Assembly: GCF_018343715.1 (NCBI RefSeq)
Contig: NZ_JAGYPL010000001.1
Span: 1,328,840 to 1,392,839 of the forward strand
Direction: 5' to 3'
Source of the DNA: Bacillus sp. FJAT-49711
Lineage (GTDB): Bacteria > Bacillota > Bacilli > Bacillales > Bacillaceae_C
DNA length: 64,000 nt
The translations under genes were made by a program, and so were the position numbers. Each line of letters begins with the position of its first letter. Positions within the stretch are counted from its first letter, which is position 1. Below are positions 27,064 through 35,489 of the stretch, one piece after another. The notes under the pieces were generated by a model. That model was not told where the DNA came from. It saw only the letters and a list, made by a program, of their open reading frames with translations, and ran no database searches.

Positions 27064-27327
27064 TACTGTCCACACCTCCATTCAAGAATACCCTAACACA
27101 GGAACAAATGTTCGTCAACGAGGTGCGGTCTAAAAAGAAAAAGCCCATTCATCCCACGACTGAAGCCACGGGTATTCTTGACTTATACATGCTATTTCAT
27201 CATTACTTCCTTCTGATTGCCGAACGTTTTGAATAAGAGCTTGTCATAAAGTGAACCGAACCATTTTTCATAGTTTTTTAATGATTGAAACTTCTAACCG
27301 TTGTATGAAGGAACTTCTAATTACTAT

Positions 27328-28080
27328 TTAAAAATCCCTTAAATCCACAACAGGCTCGAGTTCATAAAAATCATCACTTTCAATAACTTGAATAAGCTTC
27401 ATAGCAGTATTTTCCGGTGAACTTAGCATGCCTTTATTTTTATATTCTACAAAACGGTCAATCAATTCAAAATCTTTCTTATTGCTTGCACGTATTCTTC
27501 CTTGCATGCCGGTATCTATAATTCCTGGGGCAATGGAAATTATTTTGACTCTATTTTTTACATTTTTCTGTTCCTCAGAAACTACTCTTGAATAATGATC
27601 AAGCCCCGCTTTACTAGCGCAGTAACTGCTCCAGCCGGTATATGGATTTCGACCCGCACCGGAAGAAATGTTGATGACTTTCTTAGGTATCTGATATTTA
27701 TGAAATTGCTTTATAAACGCTGATGTTAATATCATAGGTGCTGTTAAATTTACGGCAATGCTCTTTATAATGGCATCTGAATCATTATTTTCTGTCCGTC
27801 CTATAGGATCGATCACTCCAGCATTGTTTATCAAAGTAATGGATTGCAGTTGTTCAGGAAAATGTCTACATATTTCTCCCATTAATGCCTCTAATCCGTA
27901 ACTTTTAGCTAAATCATATTCAAGAAAAACTAGTTTATCGTTTTTTTCATTAGCAAGCTGAATAAGTTCTTCACTTTTCGTTCGAGCTACACAAATAATT
28001 AAGTGATTTTCTTGTAATAACTGCTTACATAATGCTTGGCCAATACCTTTTGATGCACCAGTGATAATATAAATGTGCAT
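27328..28080 (-). CDS. SDR-family (S)-benzoin-forming benzil reductase-like protein (YueD-like)
   Basis: 250 residues from MHIYIITGASKG at 28080, with TAGGAGAGG upstream. SDR motifs: TGASKGIG at residues 7-14, INNAGVI near 88, catalytic NISSGAG near 138 and YCASKAG near 152, then SIAPGIIDTGMQ. CVARTK after beta-2 suggests NADP(H). The sequence is closest to Bacillus YueD, which reduces benzil to (S)-benzoin in vitro; the natural substrate is unknown. The permease gene upstream on the same strand ends 11 bp away, so the two are likely co-transcribed. Confidence 0.82.
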   Translation of the reverse strand: MHIYIITGASKGIGQALCKQLLQENHLIICVARTKSEELIQLANEKNDKLVFLEYDLAKSYGLEALMGEICRHFPEQLQSITLINNAGVIDPIGRTENNDSDAIIKSIAVNLTAPMILTSAFIKQFHKYQIPKKVINISSGAGRNPYTGWSSYCASKAGLDHYSRVVSEEQKNVKNRVKIISIAPGIIDTGMQGRIRASNKKDFELIDRFVEYKNKGMLSSPENTAMKLIQVIESDDFYELEPVVDLRDF

Positions 28081-28091
28081 ACTTTCCTCTC

Positions 28092-29399
28092 CTATTCTAC
28101 TGATTTTTTCTCCACGACTGTCGTATCCCAATTTATTACCGATTCAAGAAAAATAGATATAAGTACACCCATAATAAACCCATTGCTAATGAGAGGCTGA
28201 AGAACAGCAGGGAAATCTCTAAACAGTTCAGTTCCAACTGTCATTAAACAAACACCAATGAGAACGGGGGCAGCAATTCGGTAAATGGTTATGGAATTAA
28301 AAGAATATCCTCCCAAACTTTTTAGTGAGGTTCCAAAAAGCTGAAGGTAAGCTACAAAAAGAACTGCATTTCCTACTGATATTGGCAGTGTTGCAAGTAA
28401 TAAAGAAAAGTACGGAATGATCCCAAGTAAAGAAATAAGCGCCCCACCAATGATAAAAGGTCTTATCTTAAAGATTTGTGTACTCTCCAAAAAGCCAATA
28501 GATGATGTAAATGGTGCATATGAAACTAGCCCAAACAAAGATGCAGCAAAGGTATATAAACTTGATAATAAATATGAATTTCGATATCGACCCATTTCTG
28601 CTTTTTCGTTCATTAATTTAGAGGCTGCATTGATAGATGTTATTATATTGATCAAATTAATGAGGCATCCTAAAAAGGTAATAGCAATAATTCCAAATTC
28701 TAAATTAGGCTTTCCTAGAGGAAATAATGAAAAAAGATGAGCCGATCCCGTACTTATTTGCTGTTCAGCTGGAAATAGAAATCGATATATAATCCAGCCA
28801 GCGATTATTCCAATTAAAATTGAAAAATTACCAATCATTTTATTGCCTTTAATTTTTAAAAGTGCAACGAAGATGGCAACACAAAATGAAAATAATGTTA
28901 TAGGTAGATTCAACGTACCATCAGTATCTACCTTTAGCATTCCTTTAAAAAATACAAATACGAGCTGAAAAGTTAAAAGGAATAAATACACACTTAACAC
29001 CATTGGGCTAAATACTTTTTGAATAAATGGAATGAGATTGAAAACAACAAGCAAAATGGTCACTGTACCAGCAAGCAGCATCCCCGTTGCTATGCCTCCT
29101 CCAACTTCCGATAAACTTAATCCTAACACTGGAGCGGATAGGCTTAAGTTTAATAACATCCCCCAGATAACGCCTGACGGACCTTCCATTACAGGAAAAC
29201 GATGGCCCCATAACCCCTGCAGCATACATGCAATTCCAGTTACAATCAATGACGTTCTAAGTAATGATGCAATATCGGCAGAAGAAAGCTCAAACGCAAA
29301 GCCAATCGAAACAGGTACTACGACAATATTAGCAAATATAAAGAATAGCCATTGCACCGAAGCAAACATTGTTGTTAATGAAAAAGATTGATTACGCAT
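28092..29399 (-). CDS. NCS2-type nucleobase (uracil/xanthine) permease
   Basis: 435 residues with about 12-14 membrane helices. The family layout is visible: SVQWLFFIFANIVVVPVSIG in the first helix region, MEGPSGVIWG near residue 70 in the half-helix that binds the base, and a second half with YAPFTSSIGFLESTQIFKIRP in place of the usual NxGxxxxTxxxSR motif. It is a divergent member, so the substrate could be uracil, xanthine or another purine. No PurR box or purine riboswitch is evident upstream. The gene is divergent from the UbiA prenyltransferase gene. Confidence 0.78.
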   Translation of the reverse strand: MRNQSFSLTTMFASVQWLFFIFANIVVVPVSIGFAFELSSADIASLLRTSLIVTGIACMLQGLWGHRFPVMEGPSGVIWGMLLNLSLSAPVLGLSLSEVGGGIATGMLLAGTVTILLVVFNLIPFIQKVFSPMVLSVYLFLLTFQLVFVFFKGMLKVDTDGTLNLPITLFSFCVAIFVALLKIKGNKMIGNFSILIGIIAGWIIYRFLFPAEQQISTGSAHLFSLFPLGKPNLEFGIIAITFLGCLINLINIITSINAASKLMNEKAEMGRYRNSYLLSSLYTFAASLFGLVSYAPFTSSIGFLESTQIFKIRPFIIGGALISLLGIIPYFSLLLATLPISVGNAVLFVAYLQLFGTSLKSLGGYSFNSITIYRIAAPVLIGVCLMTVGTELFRDFPAVLQPLISNGFIMGVLISIFLESVINWDTTVVEKKSVE

Positions 29400-29606
29400 G
29401 AATTCCCCACTTTCTAAGATAAGTCACAAATTTCATTTTAACAAAAAAACGGATTGATATCTCAAAATAAAATTCTCTTTATTTATTCACAAAAAATAAT
29501 AAAAATTGCTCCATTTTAAGAAAAATATGCTACAATGAAATTAGATATTGTGAATAATTTCACAATATCTAATGAAAGTAATTTTATTAGAATGAAGGTG
29601 GCCATG

Positions 29607-30524
29607 ATGGAAAGAATTTGGCAAGGGTTTTGGCAATTATCTGATCCGAAAATTTGGATTGCGTCAACTATCCCAATGTTTGTGGCAGCAGCTTTATCTT
29701 ATGGTTATACGAAAACATTTGATTTTGGATGGTTTGTACTCGCTTTATTAGGAATCTACTTAATTGAAATCGGAAAAAATGCTGTTAATGAATTTGTCGA
29801 CTTCCAAACTGGGGTGGATCGCTTTATTACGGAAGATAAAAGAAATCCATTTAGCGGAGGCAAAAAAACAATTGTAGATGGAAAGTTAACCATTAATGAA
29901 ACGATGGTCATTGCAGTTCTCACCTTATTAGGGGCATTCATTATTGGCATCTTAATTGCTATATTAAAAGAACCTTCTATCTTTTGGATAGGAATCATCG
30001 GATTGTCTCTAGCAGTCTTTTATAGTCTCCCCCCTTTTAAATTAAATTATCGAGGCATGGGTGAGCTAGCTGTCGGATTAGCATTTGGACCATTAATCAT
30101 GTGCGGTACATTCCTATTACTTACAGGTACATGGAACTGGGAAGTGATTATAGCTGGTCTGCCAATTGCATTTCTCATAACAGCTATTCTTTGGATCAAT
30201 CAATATCCAGATTATGAAGCTGATTTAAAAGGCGGCAAGCGTAATTGGCTTGTTAGAATGGGAAAAGAAAATGGGCTTATCATTTATGCAGTTTTATACG
30301 GTGGTGCTTATATAAGTCTAGCTTTGCTTGGTATTTTGTTGAAAAATCCTATATGGCTATTAGGCTTGATTAGTTTGCCGCTTGCCATTAAAACGATTGC
30401 AATAACAAAAAAACATATGAATGATATTCCAAAACTATTAGAAGCCAATCAAAAAACAATACAAATTTATATCATTACTGGTATTGTAATGACGATCGCG
30501 TCTATTTTGACTTTTACCATTTAA
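29607..30524 (+). CDS. UbiA-family prenyltransferase (MenA-like)
   Basis: 305 residues with about eight or nine membrane helices. Two Asp-rich motifs that bind the Mg-prenyl diphosphate are present: NEFVDFQTGVDR near residue 62 (NxxxDxxxGxDR) and NQYPDYEADLKGGKRN near residue 195. The enzyme attaches a prenyl chain to an aromatic acceptor in the membrane. The family includes MenA (menaquinone), but in Bacillus there are additional paralogues, and the genes here are not menaquinone genes. ATG-ATG at 29604/29607 follows AAGGTGG; the open frame continues upstream without a better site. A strong terminator follows. Confidence 0.85.
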   Translation: MERIWQGFWQLSDPKIWIASTIPMFVAAALSYGYTKTFDFGWFVLALLGIYLIEIGKNAVNEFVDFQTGVDRFITEDKRNPFSGGKKTIVDGKLTINETMVIAVLTLLGAFIIGILIAILKEPSIFWIGIIGLSLAVFYSLPPFKLNYRGMGELAVGLAFGPLIMCGTFLLLTGTWNWEVIIAGLPIAFLITAILWINQYPDYEADLKGGKRNWLVRMGKENGLIIYAVLYGGAYISLALLGILLKNPIWLLGLISLPLAIKTIAITKKHMNDIPKLLEANQKTIQIYIITGIVMTIASILTFTI

Positions 30525-30525
30525 A

Positions 30526-30558
30526 CCTGTAAAAAGCCCTGAAAAGAGCTTTTTACAC
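30526..30558 (+). terminator. Terminator of the UbiA gene
   Basis: TGTAAAAAGC / GCTTTTTACA hairpin two bases after the stop codon; the A and T runs could allow bidirectional use. Confidence 0.75.
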
Positions 30559-30689
30559 TCTAGATACTTGATTATAATTTCCTCATCATTTTCTTTATAA
30601 TAACGGACAAGATTTAGTTACATGCCCTTTCATTTCTAAATTCCTTTCATATCTTATTAAAAGTCTCTTATGAGAGGAGGGTTTCCATT

Positions 30690-30932
30690 ATGGAAAATAA
30701 TCACGAAAAACAATCTCATTTTGAGGGACAGATGATTCGATTTCGAAATGGAAACGGTGAATGGAGAATAGGAAAAGTCGTTAAGGTTAGAGAGGATGGA
30801 CTGGAAATATCTGAACTTAGTTCAAATTCTTATGGAGGCTACGGATTTGGATTTTTCGGACGTCGTCCATTTTTCGGAGCACCATTCTTTGTTCCTTTCG
30901 GATTTGGTTTCTTCAATTTCTTTTGGTGGTAA
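30690..30932 (+). CDS. Small Gly/Phe-rich protein, possible spore component
   Basis: 80 residues. The first half is polar and charged, with MIRFRNGNGEWRIGKVVKV resembling a small beta-barrel or SH3-like strand pattern. The second half is almost only Gly, Phe, Tyr and Pro and ends FNFFWW. I do not recognise the family. Such composition is seen in Bacillus spore-surface and coat peptides. CATATCTTA, which fits the sigma-K -10 pattern CATA-N3-TA, lies 42 bp upstream, but without a -35 AC at the usual distance. GAGAGGAGGG gives a strong ribosome site. A terminator follows and the gene stands alone. Confidence 0.65.
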   Translation: MENNHEKQSHFEGQMIRFRNGNGEWRIGKVVKVREDGLEISELSSNSYGGYGFGFFGRRPFFGAPFFVPFGFGFFNFFWW

Positions 30933-30937
30933 GGATG

Positions 30938-30968
30938 CAGGGCAGCACTTTTGTGACTGCCTTTTTAA
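30938..30968 (+). terminator. Terminator of the Gly/Phe-rich peptide gene
   Basis: GGCAGCAC / GTGACTGCC hairpin with one bulged A, then CTTTTTAAT. Confidence 0.75.
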
Positions 30969-31290
30969 TCCCTGAAAAGTAACGGGATGAAGATGTTCCT
31001 AGAACGAAAATCTATTTGCATTTACAGCAAGTTTTATCATTGTTGCGAAAAGACATAGAGGATTTTTATTGATTATTAGACCTTTCCACTATCCATCGTA
31101 TACATATTTTGTTAGCGCAGAAAAGATGCAGATTATTCCTGTATATTTATATCATTTCTCCTCCTAACTATCGTTAGAGAAGCTTGTTTACTAACTCGAT
31201 TAAAATTTGGATGGAATACTGTATTTCGCAGAATATACAGTAATAATATTAATTAAAGATTGAGAACTTGCTTTTTTATTGTACTACCCC
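30968..31290. other. Intergenic gap with one unexplained hairpin
   Basis: No gene is apparent. A perfect 8-bp hairpin TACTGTAT / ATACAGTA with a ten-base loop lies at 31217-31242. It has no T-run, so it is not an obvious terminator, and could be an operator. Confidence 0.4.
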
Positions 31291-31301
31291 TAATTATACA
31301 A

Positions 31302-31334
31302 AAAGACGCACTCCAAAATGGAATGCGCCTTTTC
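31302..31334 (-). terminator. Terminator of the tRNA-Val gene
   Basis: Minus-strand AAGGCGCATTCCATTTTGGAGTGCGTCTTTTTG forms a stable hairpin (GCGCATTCC / GGAGTGCGT) and T-run nine bases after the tRNA. Confidence 0.8.
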
Positions 31335-31342
31335 TTCTCTGA

Positions 31343-31414
31343 TGATCCGAGAGGGATTCGAACCCCCGACCCCATCCCTGTCAAGGATGTATTCTCCCAC
31401 TGAACTATCGGATC
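31343..31414 (-). tRNA. tRNA-Val (GAC)
   Basis: A full cloverleaf is readable on the minus strand: acceptor GATCCGA / TCGGATC; D-arm GTTC / GAAT with a short AGTGGGA loop; anticodon stem CATCC / GGATG around TTGACAG, giving anticodon GAC after U33; T-arm GGGGG-TTCGAAT-CCCTC; discriminator A. The 3' CCA is not encoded (the DNA continues TCA) and must be added. It is a solitary gene with its own terminator. Confidence 0.88.
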
Positions 31415-31554
31415 GTATGTAATGGTAGTGGACACTTAATAATATACAATGAACTAAGCAATCAGTCAACGTATTTTTACATATTTCATGATTATCTATT
31501 AGATTGTCATATTAAGAAAGAATTAAAATTTCCTTACACATGAATTCTGTTCAT

Positions 31555-31680
31555 TATTCAATTTTGGGTCCGAATCAAACCCTAATCGGACCCAAATCTT
31601 AAGTTTTTCTATTTTCAGTTCGAATCACACTTAAATTCGGACTCAAATCTTTTTTTTCAAATTAGAGTCCGTAATCTTTT
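31555..31680. repeat. Tandem related hairpins downstream of the TRAP operon
   Basis: TTTGGGTCCGA / TCGGACCCAAA (perfect 11-bp arms, 31562-31595) is followed about 51 bp later by a diverged copy, AGTTCGAAT / ATTCGGACT. A third partial GAGTCCG appears at 31666. CGGACTC / GAGTCCG can also pair between the second and third. Neither perfect arm has a strong T-run on the gene's strand, so simple termination does not explain all three. Confidence 0.6.
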
Positions 31681-31732
31681 CTATTAATTAATAGTTGTCT
31701 TTGACAGGTCCTATCGCATCCCACGAATGATA

Positions 31733-33679
31733 TTATGCCAACTTATACTTTCCTTTATTTTTCGTCATAATTTGGCTTGCAACTAAAATAACGAATAGAA
31801 TCATGCCTATGGTATCAGACAATCCCTCTGGATACATGAGCATCAGCCCCGCTGCTACTGCAATAATCCGCTCAAACCAATATAGTTTTCTATACCAATA
31901 TCCGATGATCCCTGCTCCGATTCCAATCATACCTGTAAAAGCAGTGAACACAACCCATAATAAATAGGGGATCGATGTATCTATCATTAATAGTTCTGGT
32001 GATAGTACAAACATGTATGGTATGACGAATGCAGCAATTGCCAGTTTTGATGCATTCACCCCTGTTCGAATTGGTTCTCCACCTGCCACCCCGGCTGCGG
32101 CAAAAGCAGCTAGCGCCACTGGTGGTGTGATGTCAGCGACAATCCCAAAATAGAATACGAAAAGATGAGCAGAAAGTGCTGGTACTCCAAGCAAAATAAT
32201 AGCTGGAGCCGCAATCGTCGATGTTATAACATAGTTAGCTGTCGTCGGGGATCCCATTCCTAATACGATCGAAGTTAACATCGTAAAAAATAAAGTTAAT
32301 AGTAATTGTTCATTCGCAAGCCCGACAAGACCATTGGCAAGTTTTAATCCGAGTCCTGTTTTGGTAACGACCCCTACGATAATCCCTGCAGAGGCGGTTG
32401 CTGCAGCTACTGATAATGCTGTTCGGGCCCCATCGACCAATGCTTCAATCATTTTTGTAAAACCAATTCGTGTATCTTTGCGGATGGAGCTCACTACGAT
32501 CGTTCCAACGATAGACCAAAGAGCGGCCCTCATAACACTTACTCCACTCATTAAAAGAATAATGACCATTAAAATAGGGATAAGAAGGTATATTTTTGAT
32601 AAAACTTCTTTTCGATTTGGTAGTTGTTCTTTTGGCAGTCCTTTAAGCCCCACTCTTTTCGCTTCGAAGTGAGTCATAATCCATATTCCAGAGAAATAAA
32701 GAATCGCCGGAATGGCTGCTGCTTTCGCGATATCCCAATAACTAATTCCTCCAATAAACTCTACCATTAAAAAAGCTGCAGCTCCCATAACAGGAGGCAT
32801 GATTTGCCCTCCAGTAGATGCAGCGGCCTCAACAGCTCCTGCGAATTCCTTCCTATAACCAAGCCTTTTCATCATAGGAATCGTAAAAGAACCAGATGTT
32901 ACAACATTTGCAACAGAGCTTCCACTTATTGTACCTTGAAGGGCACTTGAAAAAATGGCTACCTTTGCAGGACCACCGATTCTTCTCCCAGCAATGGATA
33001 GCGCCAGATCATTAAAATATTGTCCAACACCCGTTTTGACAAGAAATGCTCCAAACAGCAAAAATAGGAATATAAAAGTAGCAGATACGTATAATGGTGT
33101 TCCAAGAATTCCTTGAGATGTAAAAAACATCGTGTTTACTAGTCCTTCGAAGTTCAACCCACGATGAGCCAAAAATCCAGGCATAGACTGTCCAAAATAG
33201 GCATATGCCATAAATAAAGTGGCGATGATCGTAATTGGCAGCCCGACTGCACGTCTCGTGGCCTCTAAAGTTAATAAGATGCCAATTGTTCCAACCGTTA
33301 AATCAAGAGTTGTCAATACACCTACTCGATTAACGATTGTATCCAACATCAATGGCCAATAAGCTCCGACTCCAACGGCAAGTAAGGCTAGTATGTAATC
33401 ATACCAAGCGACCGAGTCTTTTTTTCTTGTTTTCCTACTTGCTGGAAATAAAAGAAATATGAGAGATAAAGCAAAGCCTAAATGTACGGATAATAATATT
33501 TGCCTTGGCACTGTTTGTGCAATGGATGCGTATAGTTGAAAAGTTGAAAATGCAAGCAAGCCTATAAAAACAATGATCCCCATTGTTCCTTTTAATTTTC
33601 TAGTCGCCGATTCAGGGTCATACTTCTCTAATATTTCCTGCTGTTGTTCAGCTGATAATGTTTCATGTTGATTTACCAA
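31733..33679 (-). CDS. TRAP transporter fused permease (DctQ-DctM), TAXI type
   Basis: 648 residues, the usual size of a fused small-plus-large TRAP permease. The first third has the DctQ-like four helices. The remainder is DctM-like, with about 12 helices and motifs such as FGAFLVKTGVGQYF, GSSVANVVTSGSFTIPMMKR and GMGSPTTANYV. It imports a carboxylate-type substrate with Na+ or H+, together with the TAXI binding protein upstream. The start is TTG at 33679, with GAGAGGAGTGA upstream, and overlaps the end of the DUF1850 gene by 17 bp. It is the last gene of the operon. Confidence 0.9.
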   Translation of the reverse strand: MVNQHETLSAEQQQEILEKYDPESATRKLKGTMGIIVFIGLLAFSTFQLYASIAQTVPRQILLSVHLGFALSLIFLLFPASRKTRKKDSVAWYDYILALLAVGVGAYWPLMLDTIVNRVGVLTTLDLTVGTIGILLTLEATRRAVGLPITIIATLFMAYAYFGQSMPGFLAHRGLNFEGLVNTMFFTSQGILGTPLYVSATFIFLFLLFGAFLVKTGVGQYFNDLALSIAGRRIGGPAKVAIFSSALQGTISGSSVANVVTSGSFTIPMMKRLGYRKEFAGAVEAAASTGGQIMPPVMGAAAFLMVEFIGGISYWDIAKAAAIPAILYFSGIWIMTHFEAKRVGLKGLPKEQLPNRKEVLSKIYLLIPILMVIILLMSGVSVMRAALWSIVGTIVVSSIRKDTRIGFTKMIEALVDGARTALSVAAATASAGIIVGVVTKTGLGLKLANGLVGLANEQLLLTLFFTMLTSIVLGMGSPTTANYVITSTIAAPAIILLGVPALSAHLFVFYFGIVADITPPVALAAFAAAGVAGGEPIRTGVNASKLAIAAFVIPYMFVLSPELLMIDTSIPYLLWVVFTAFTGMIGIGAGIIGYWYRKLYWFERIIAVAAGLMLMYPEGLSDTIGMILFVILVASQIMTKNKGKYKLA

Positions 33680-34178
33680 CTATGTTCACTCCTCTCCATA
33701 ACTGCCACAAAGATAATCGCCTTACATTTACCTTGATATGTGATCCTGGTTCCGCAATGGAACTAAACTTCATTTGGTGCCCATCCACCATTAGTACATG
33801 ATCACCTACGACCTGAGCAACACGCATATCAATACTGCTAAACTCTCTTTTCATATTACGAATAATATATTTCCCATCCTTAACCTCAAAAATCTCACCT
33901 TCCTCAGCATTGGAAGGCATGCCAATTGACGTATCTTCATACATTAATTCACTTTGACGTATCGTATCGTTATTTAAAATTATGTACGTCTCTTTCACAT
34001 CAGAAAGATGAATGGAATGCGTATATAGTATGTTAAAGGTTTTGTTAGTTTTTTGTATTGGAAAATAAGCGAGGACCTTCCCTGAGTTTCCTTTTTCTAA
34101 ACATAGAGATTTTTGGAAAGGTATACAAAATAGTAAAAAAATAATAATGGCGAAAAGGCTAATTTTTACATATTTCAC
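33663..34178 (-). CDS. DUF1850-domain protein linked to the TRAP transporter
   Basis: 171 residues. GTG at 34178 follows GGGAGAA and is preferred over an upstream in-frame start at 34214. An N-terminal hydrophobic helix (ISLFAIIIFLLFCIPF) anchors or exports the protein. The outer domain contains FNILYTHSIHLSDVKETYII, the core of the DUF1850 domain. DUF1850 proteins are found almost only between TAXI binding proteins and fused TRAP permeases, as here. A role in assembly or substrate handling is inferred; none is established. It overlaps the permease gene and lies about 100 bp after the TAXI gene. Confidence 0.82.
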   Translation of the reverse strand: MKYVKISLFAIIIFLLFCIPFQKSLCLEKGNSGKVLAYFPIQKTNKTFNILYTHSIHLSDVKETYIILNNDTIRQSELMYEDTSIGMPSNAEEGEIFEVKDGKYIIRNMKREFSSIDMRVAQVVGDHVLMVDGHQMKFSSIAEPGSHIKVNVRRLSLWQLWRGVNIVGKST

Positions 34179-34227
34179 AATCAGTTCTCCCACTATAACG
34201 TGTGGCTGTTCCAAAAAATGAAAGTAG

Positions 34228-34264
34228 AAAGAATAGGCCGGATGGTGAGAAACGGCCTATTCCT
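34228..34264 (-). terminator. Hairpin between the TAXI gene and the DUF1850 gene
   Basis: GAATAGGCCG / CGGCCTATTC perfect 10-bp arms. On the minus strand it is followed by TTTCTACTTTC, a weak T-run, so partial termination is plausible and would keep binding protein in excess. Confidence 0.65.
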
Positions 34265-34277
34265 TTATTCCACCTAA

Positions 34278-35306
34278 TTATTTTGCTGAAACACCTTTTT
34301 CATCAAAATATTTTTTAGCACCGGGATGCAGTTCAATTCCCATACCATTCAGTGCATTTTCAGTTTTTATCAACTTCCCTTTTGCGTGGCCAATTTTATC
34401 TGTATTCTCAAAAATTGATTTTGTAATATCGTATACTAGATCATCAGTCAAATCACTGCGGACAACGAGCATTGCCTGAACCGCAACTGTTTCAATTTCA
34501 GCTTTTGAACCATAGGTCCCTTCAGCAATTGTATCTTTAGCATAATATGGATACTTTTCAATTAAGGCATCAATCTTATCACTATCAAGCGGGACTATGA
34601 CTACATCTTCGGTAGCAGCTAATCCTTCAACGGCACCTGTTGGAGTTCCAGCTGTAATAAAAGCAGCCTCGATTGTTCCATCTTGGATACCAGTGGTAGA
34701 ATCATCAAAGGACAAATTACGCGCTTTCACATCATCAACTGTCATTCCATACATTTCTAAAATTTGTTCGGCATTAGCCCTTGTACCTGAGCCAGCTTCG
34801 CCAACAGAAACAGACTTTCCTTTTAAATCTTCCACCGATTTAATACCAGTTTTTGCAGTAGTAACAATTTGAATGGTCTCTGGATACAATGTTCCAAGCC
34901 CTCTTACATTCTCAACTTTATCGCCATTAAACATCATCGTACCTTCACTTGCATATGTAGCAATATCCGTCTGCGTAAAAGCAACCTCTACTTCTTCCTT
35001 CTTAATAAGCGCCATATTTTCCGCAGACGCATTGGAAGTTACCGCATTGGAATCAATTCCAGTAGCATCTTGAATAAAACTTGCGAAATTACCGCCAAGT
35101 GGATAATACGTACCTCCTGTACCACCGGTCGCGATACTTAGGAATTTAATACCGTAATCTTTTTTCCCTTCACTTGTGTTTTCTGACTCTTTATTTCCGC
35201 CAGTATTATTTTTTTCGCCTTCCTTATCACTGCTTCCACATGCAGTTAAGAAGATGGACAACATGATCAATAGTGCTGCGCCTAAAAAAAGACTTTTCCT
35301 TTTCAT
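34278..35306 (-). CDS. TAXI-family TRAP transporter solute-binding lipoprotein
   Basis: 342 residues from MKRKSLFLG at 35306, preceded by AAAAGGAGGAG. The signal peptide ends in lipobox LTACGSS (Cys near residue 23). The mature protein shows the TAXI pattern: FLSIATGGTGGTYYPLGG near residue 55, a LKGKSVSVGEAGSGTRANA loop, and FITAGTPTGAVEGLA. It captures a small organic acid (glutamate or dicarboxylate-like in characterised members) and delivers it to the fused permease two genes downstream. The specific ligand is unknown. Confidence 0.92.
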   Translation of the reverse strand: MKRKSLFLGAALLIMLSIFLTACGSSDKEGEKNNTGGNKESENTSEGKKDYGIKFLSIATGGTGGTYYPLGGNFASFIQDATGIDSNAVTSNASAENMALIKKEEVEVAFTQTDIATYASEGTMMFNGDKVENVRGLGTLYPETIQIVTTAKTGIKSVEDLKGKSVSVGEAGSGTRANAEQILEMYGMTVDDVKARNLSFDDSTTGIQDGTIEAAFITAGTPTGAVEGLAATEDVVIVPLDSDKIDALIEKYPYYAKDTIAEGTYGSKAEIETVAVQAMLVVRSDLTDDLVYDITKSIFENTDKIGHAKGKLIKTENALNGMGIELHPGAKKYFDEKGVSAK

Positions 35307-35489
35307 ATGTTCTCCTCCTTTTATGTTAATTCTGTTCACAATTTTATCATACATTTCTTTTAAATGAACAAAAAACGCTTATTTCAAGACTTTGTACCTA
35401 TATCAAGAACAGCGCATGCATCTATTACTATGACTTAATGATATATATGATAAAATGTTCACCAATACGTTTTATAGGGAGGAATGTAG

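Larger units (their letters stand above)
25562..27185 (-). mobile_element. IS200/IS605-family element carrying tnpB only (IS1341 type)
   Basis: On the minus strand the left end is near 27185, with a subterminal hairpin at 27153-27172 (CCCGTGGCTTCAGTCGTGGG). The right end is near 25562, with a hairpin at 25572-25591 of nearly the same outer sequence. A 12-bp inverted pair, TCAAGAATACCC and its complement, is also present at 27081-27093 and 27170-27181. There is no tnpA, so the element would depend on a transposase elsewhere. Exact cut sites cannot be fixed without an empty-site comparison. Confidence 0.8.

Noticed and set aside
27081-27186. tnpA-derived remnant at the left end of the TnpB element
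   Set aside because: The left end holds only the hairpin and inverted repeat; no tyrosine-transposase HUH motif is readable in any frame.
34597-35141. Plus-strand ORFs opposite the TAXI gene
   Set aside because: Antisense shadows; codon pattern and amino-acid composition follow from the real gene on the other strand.
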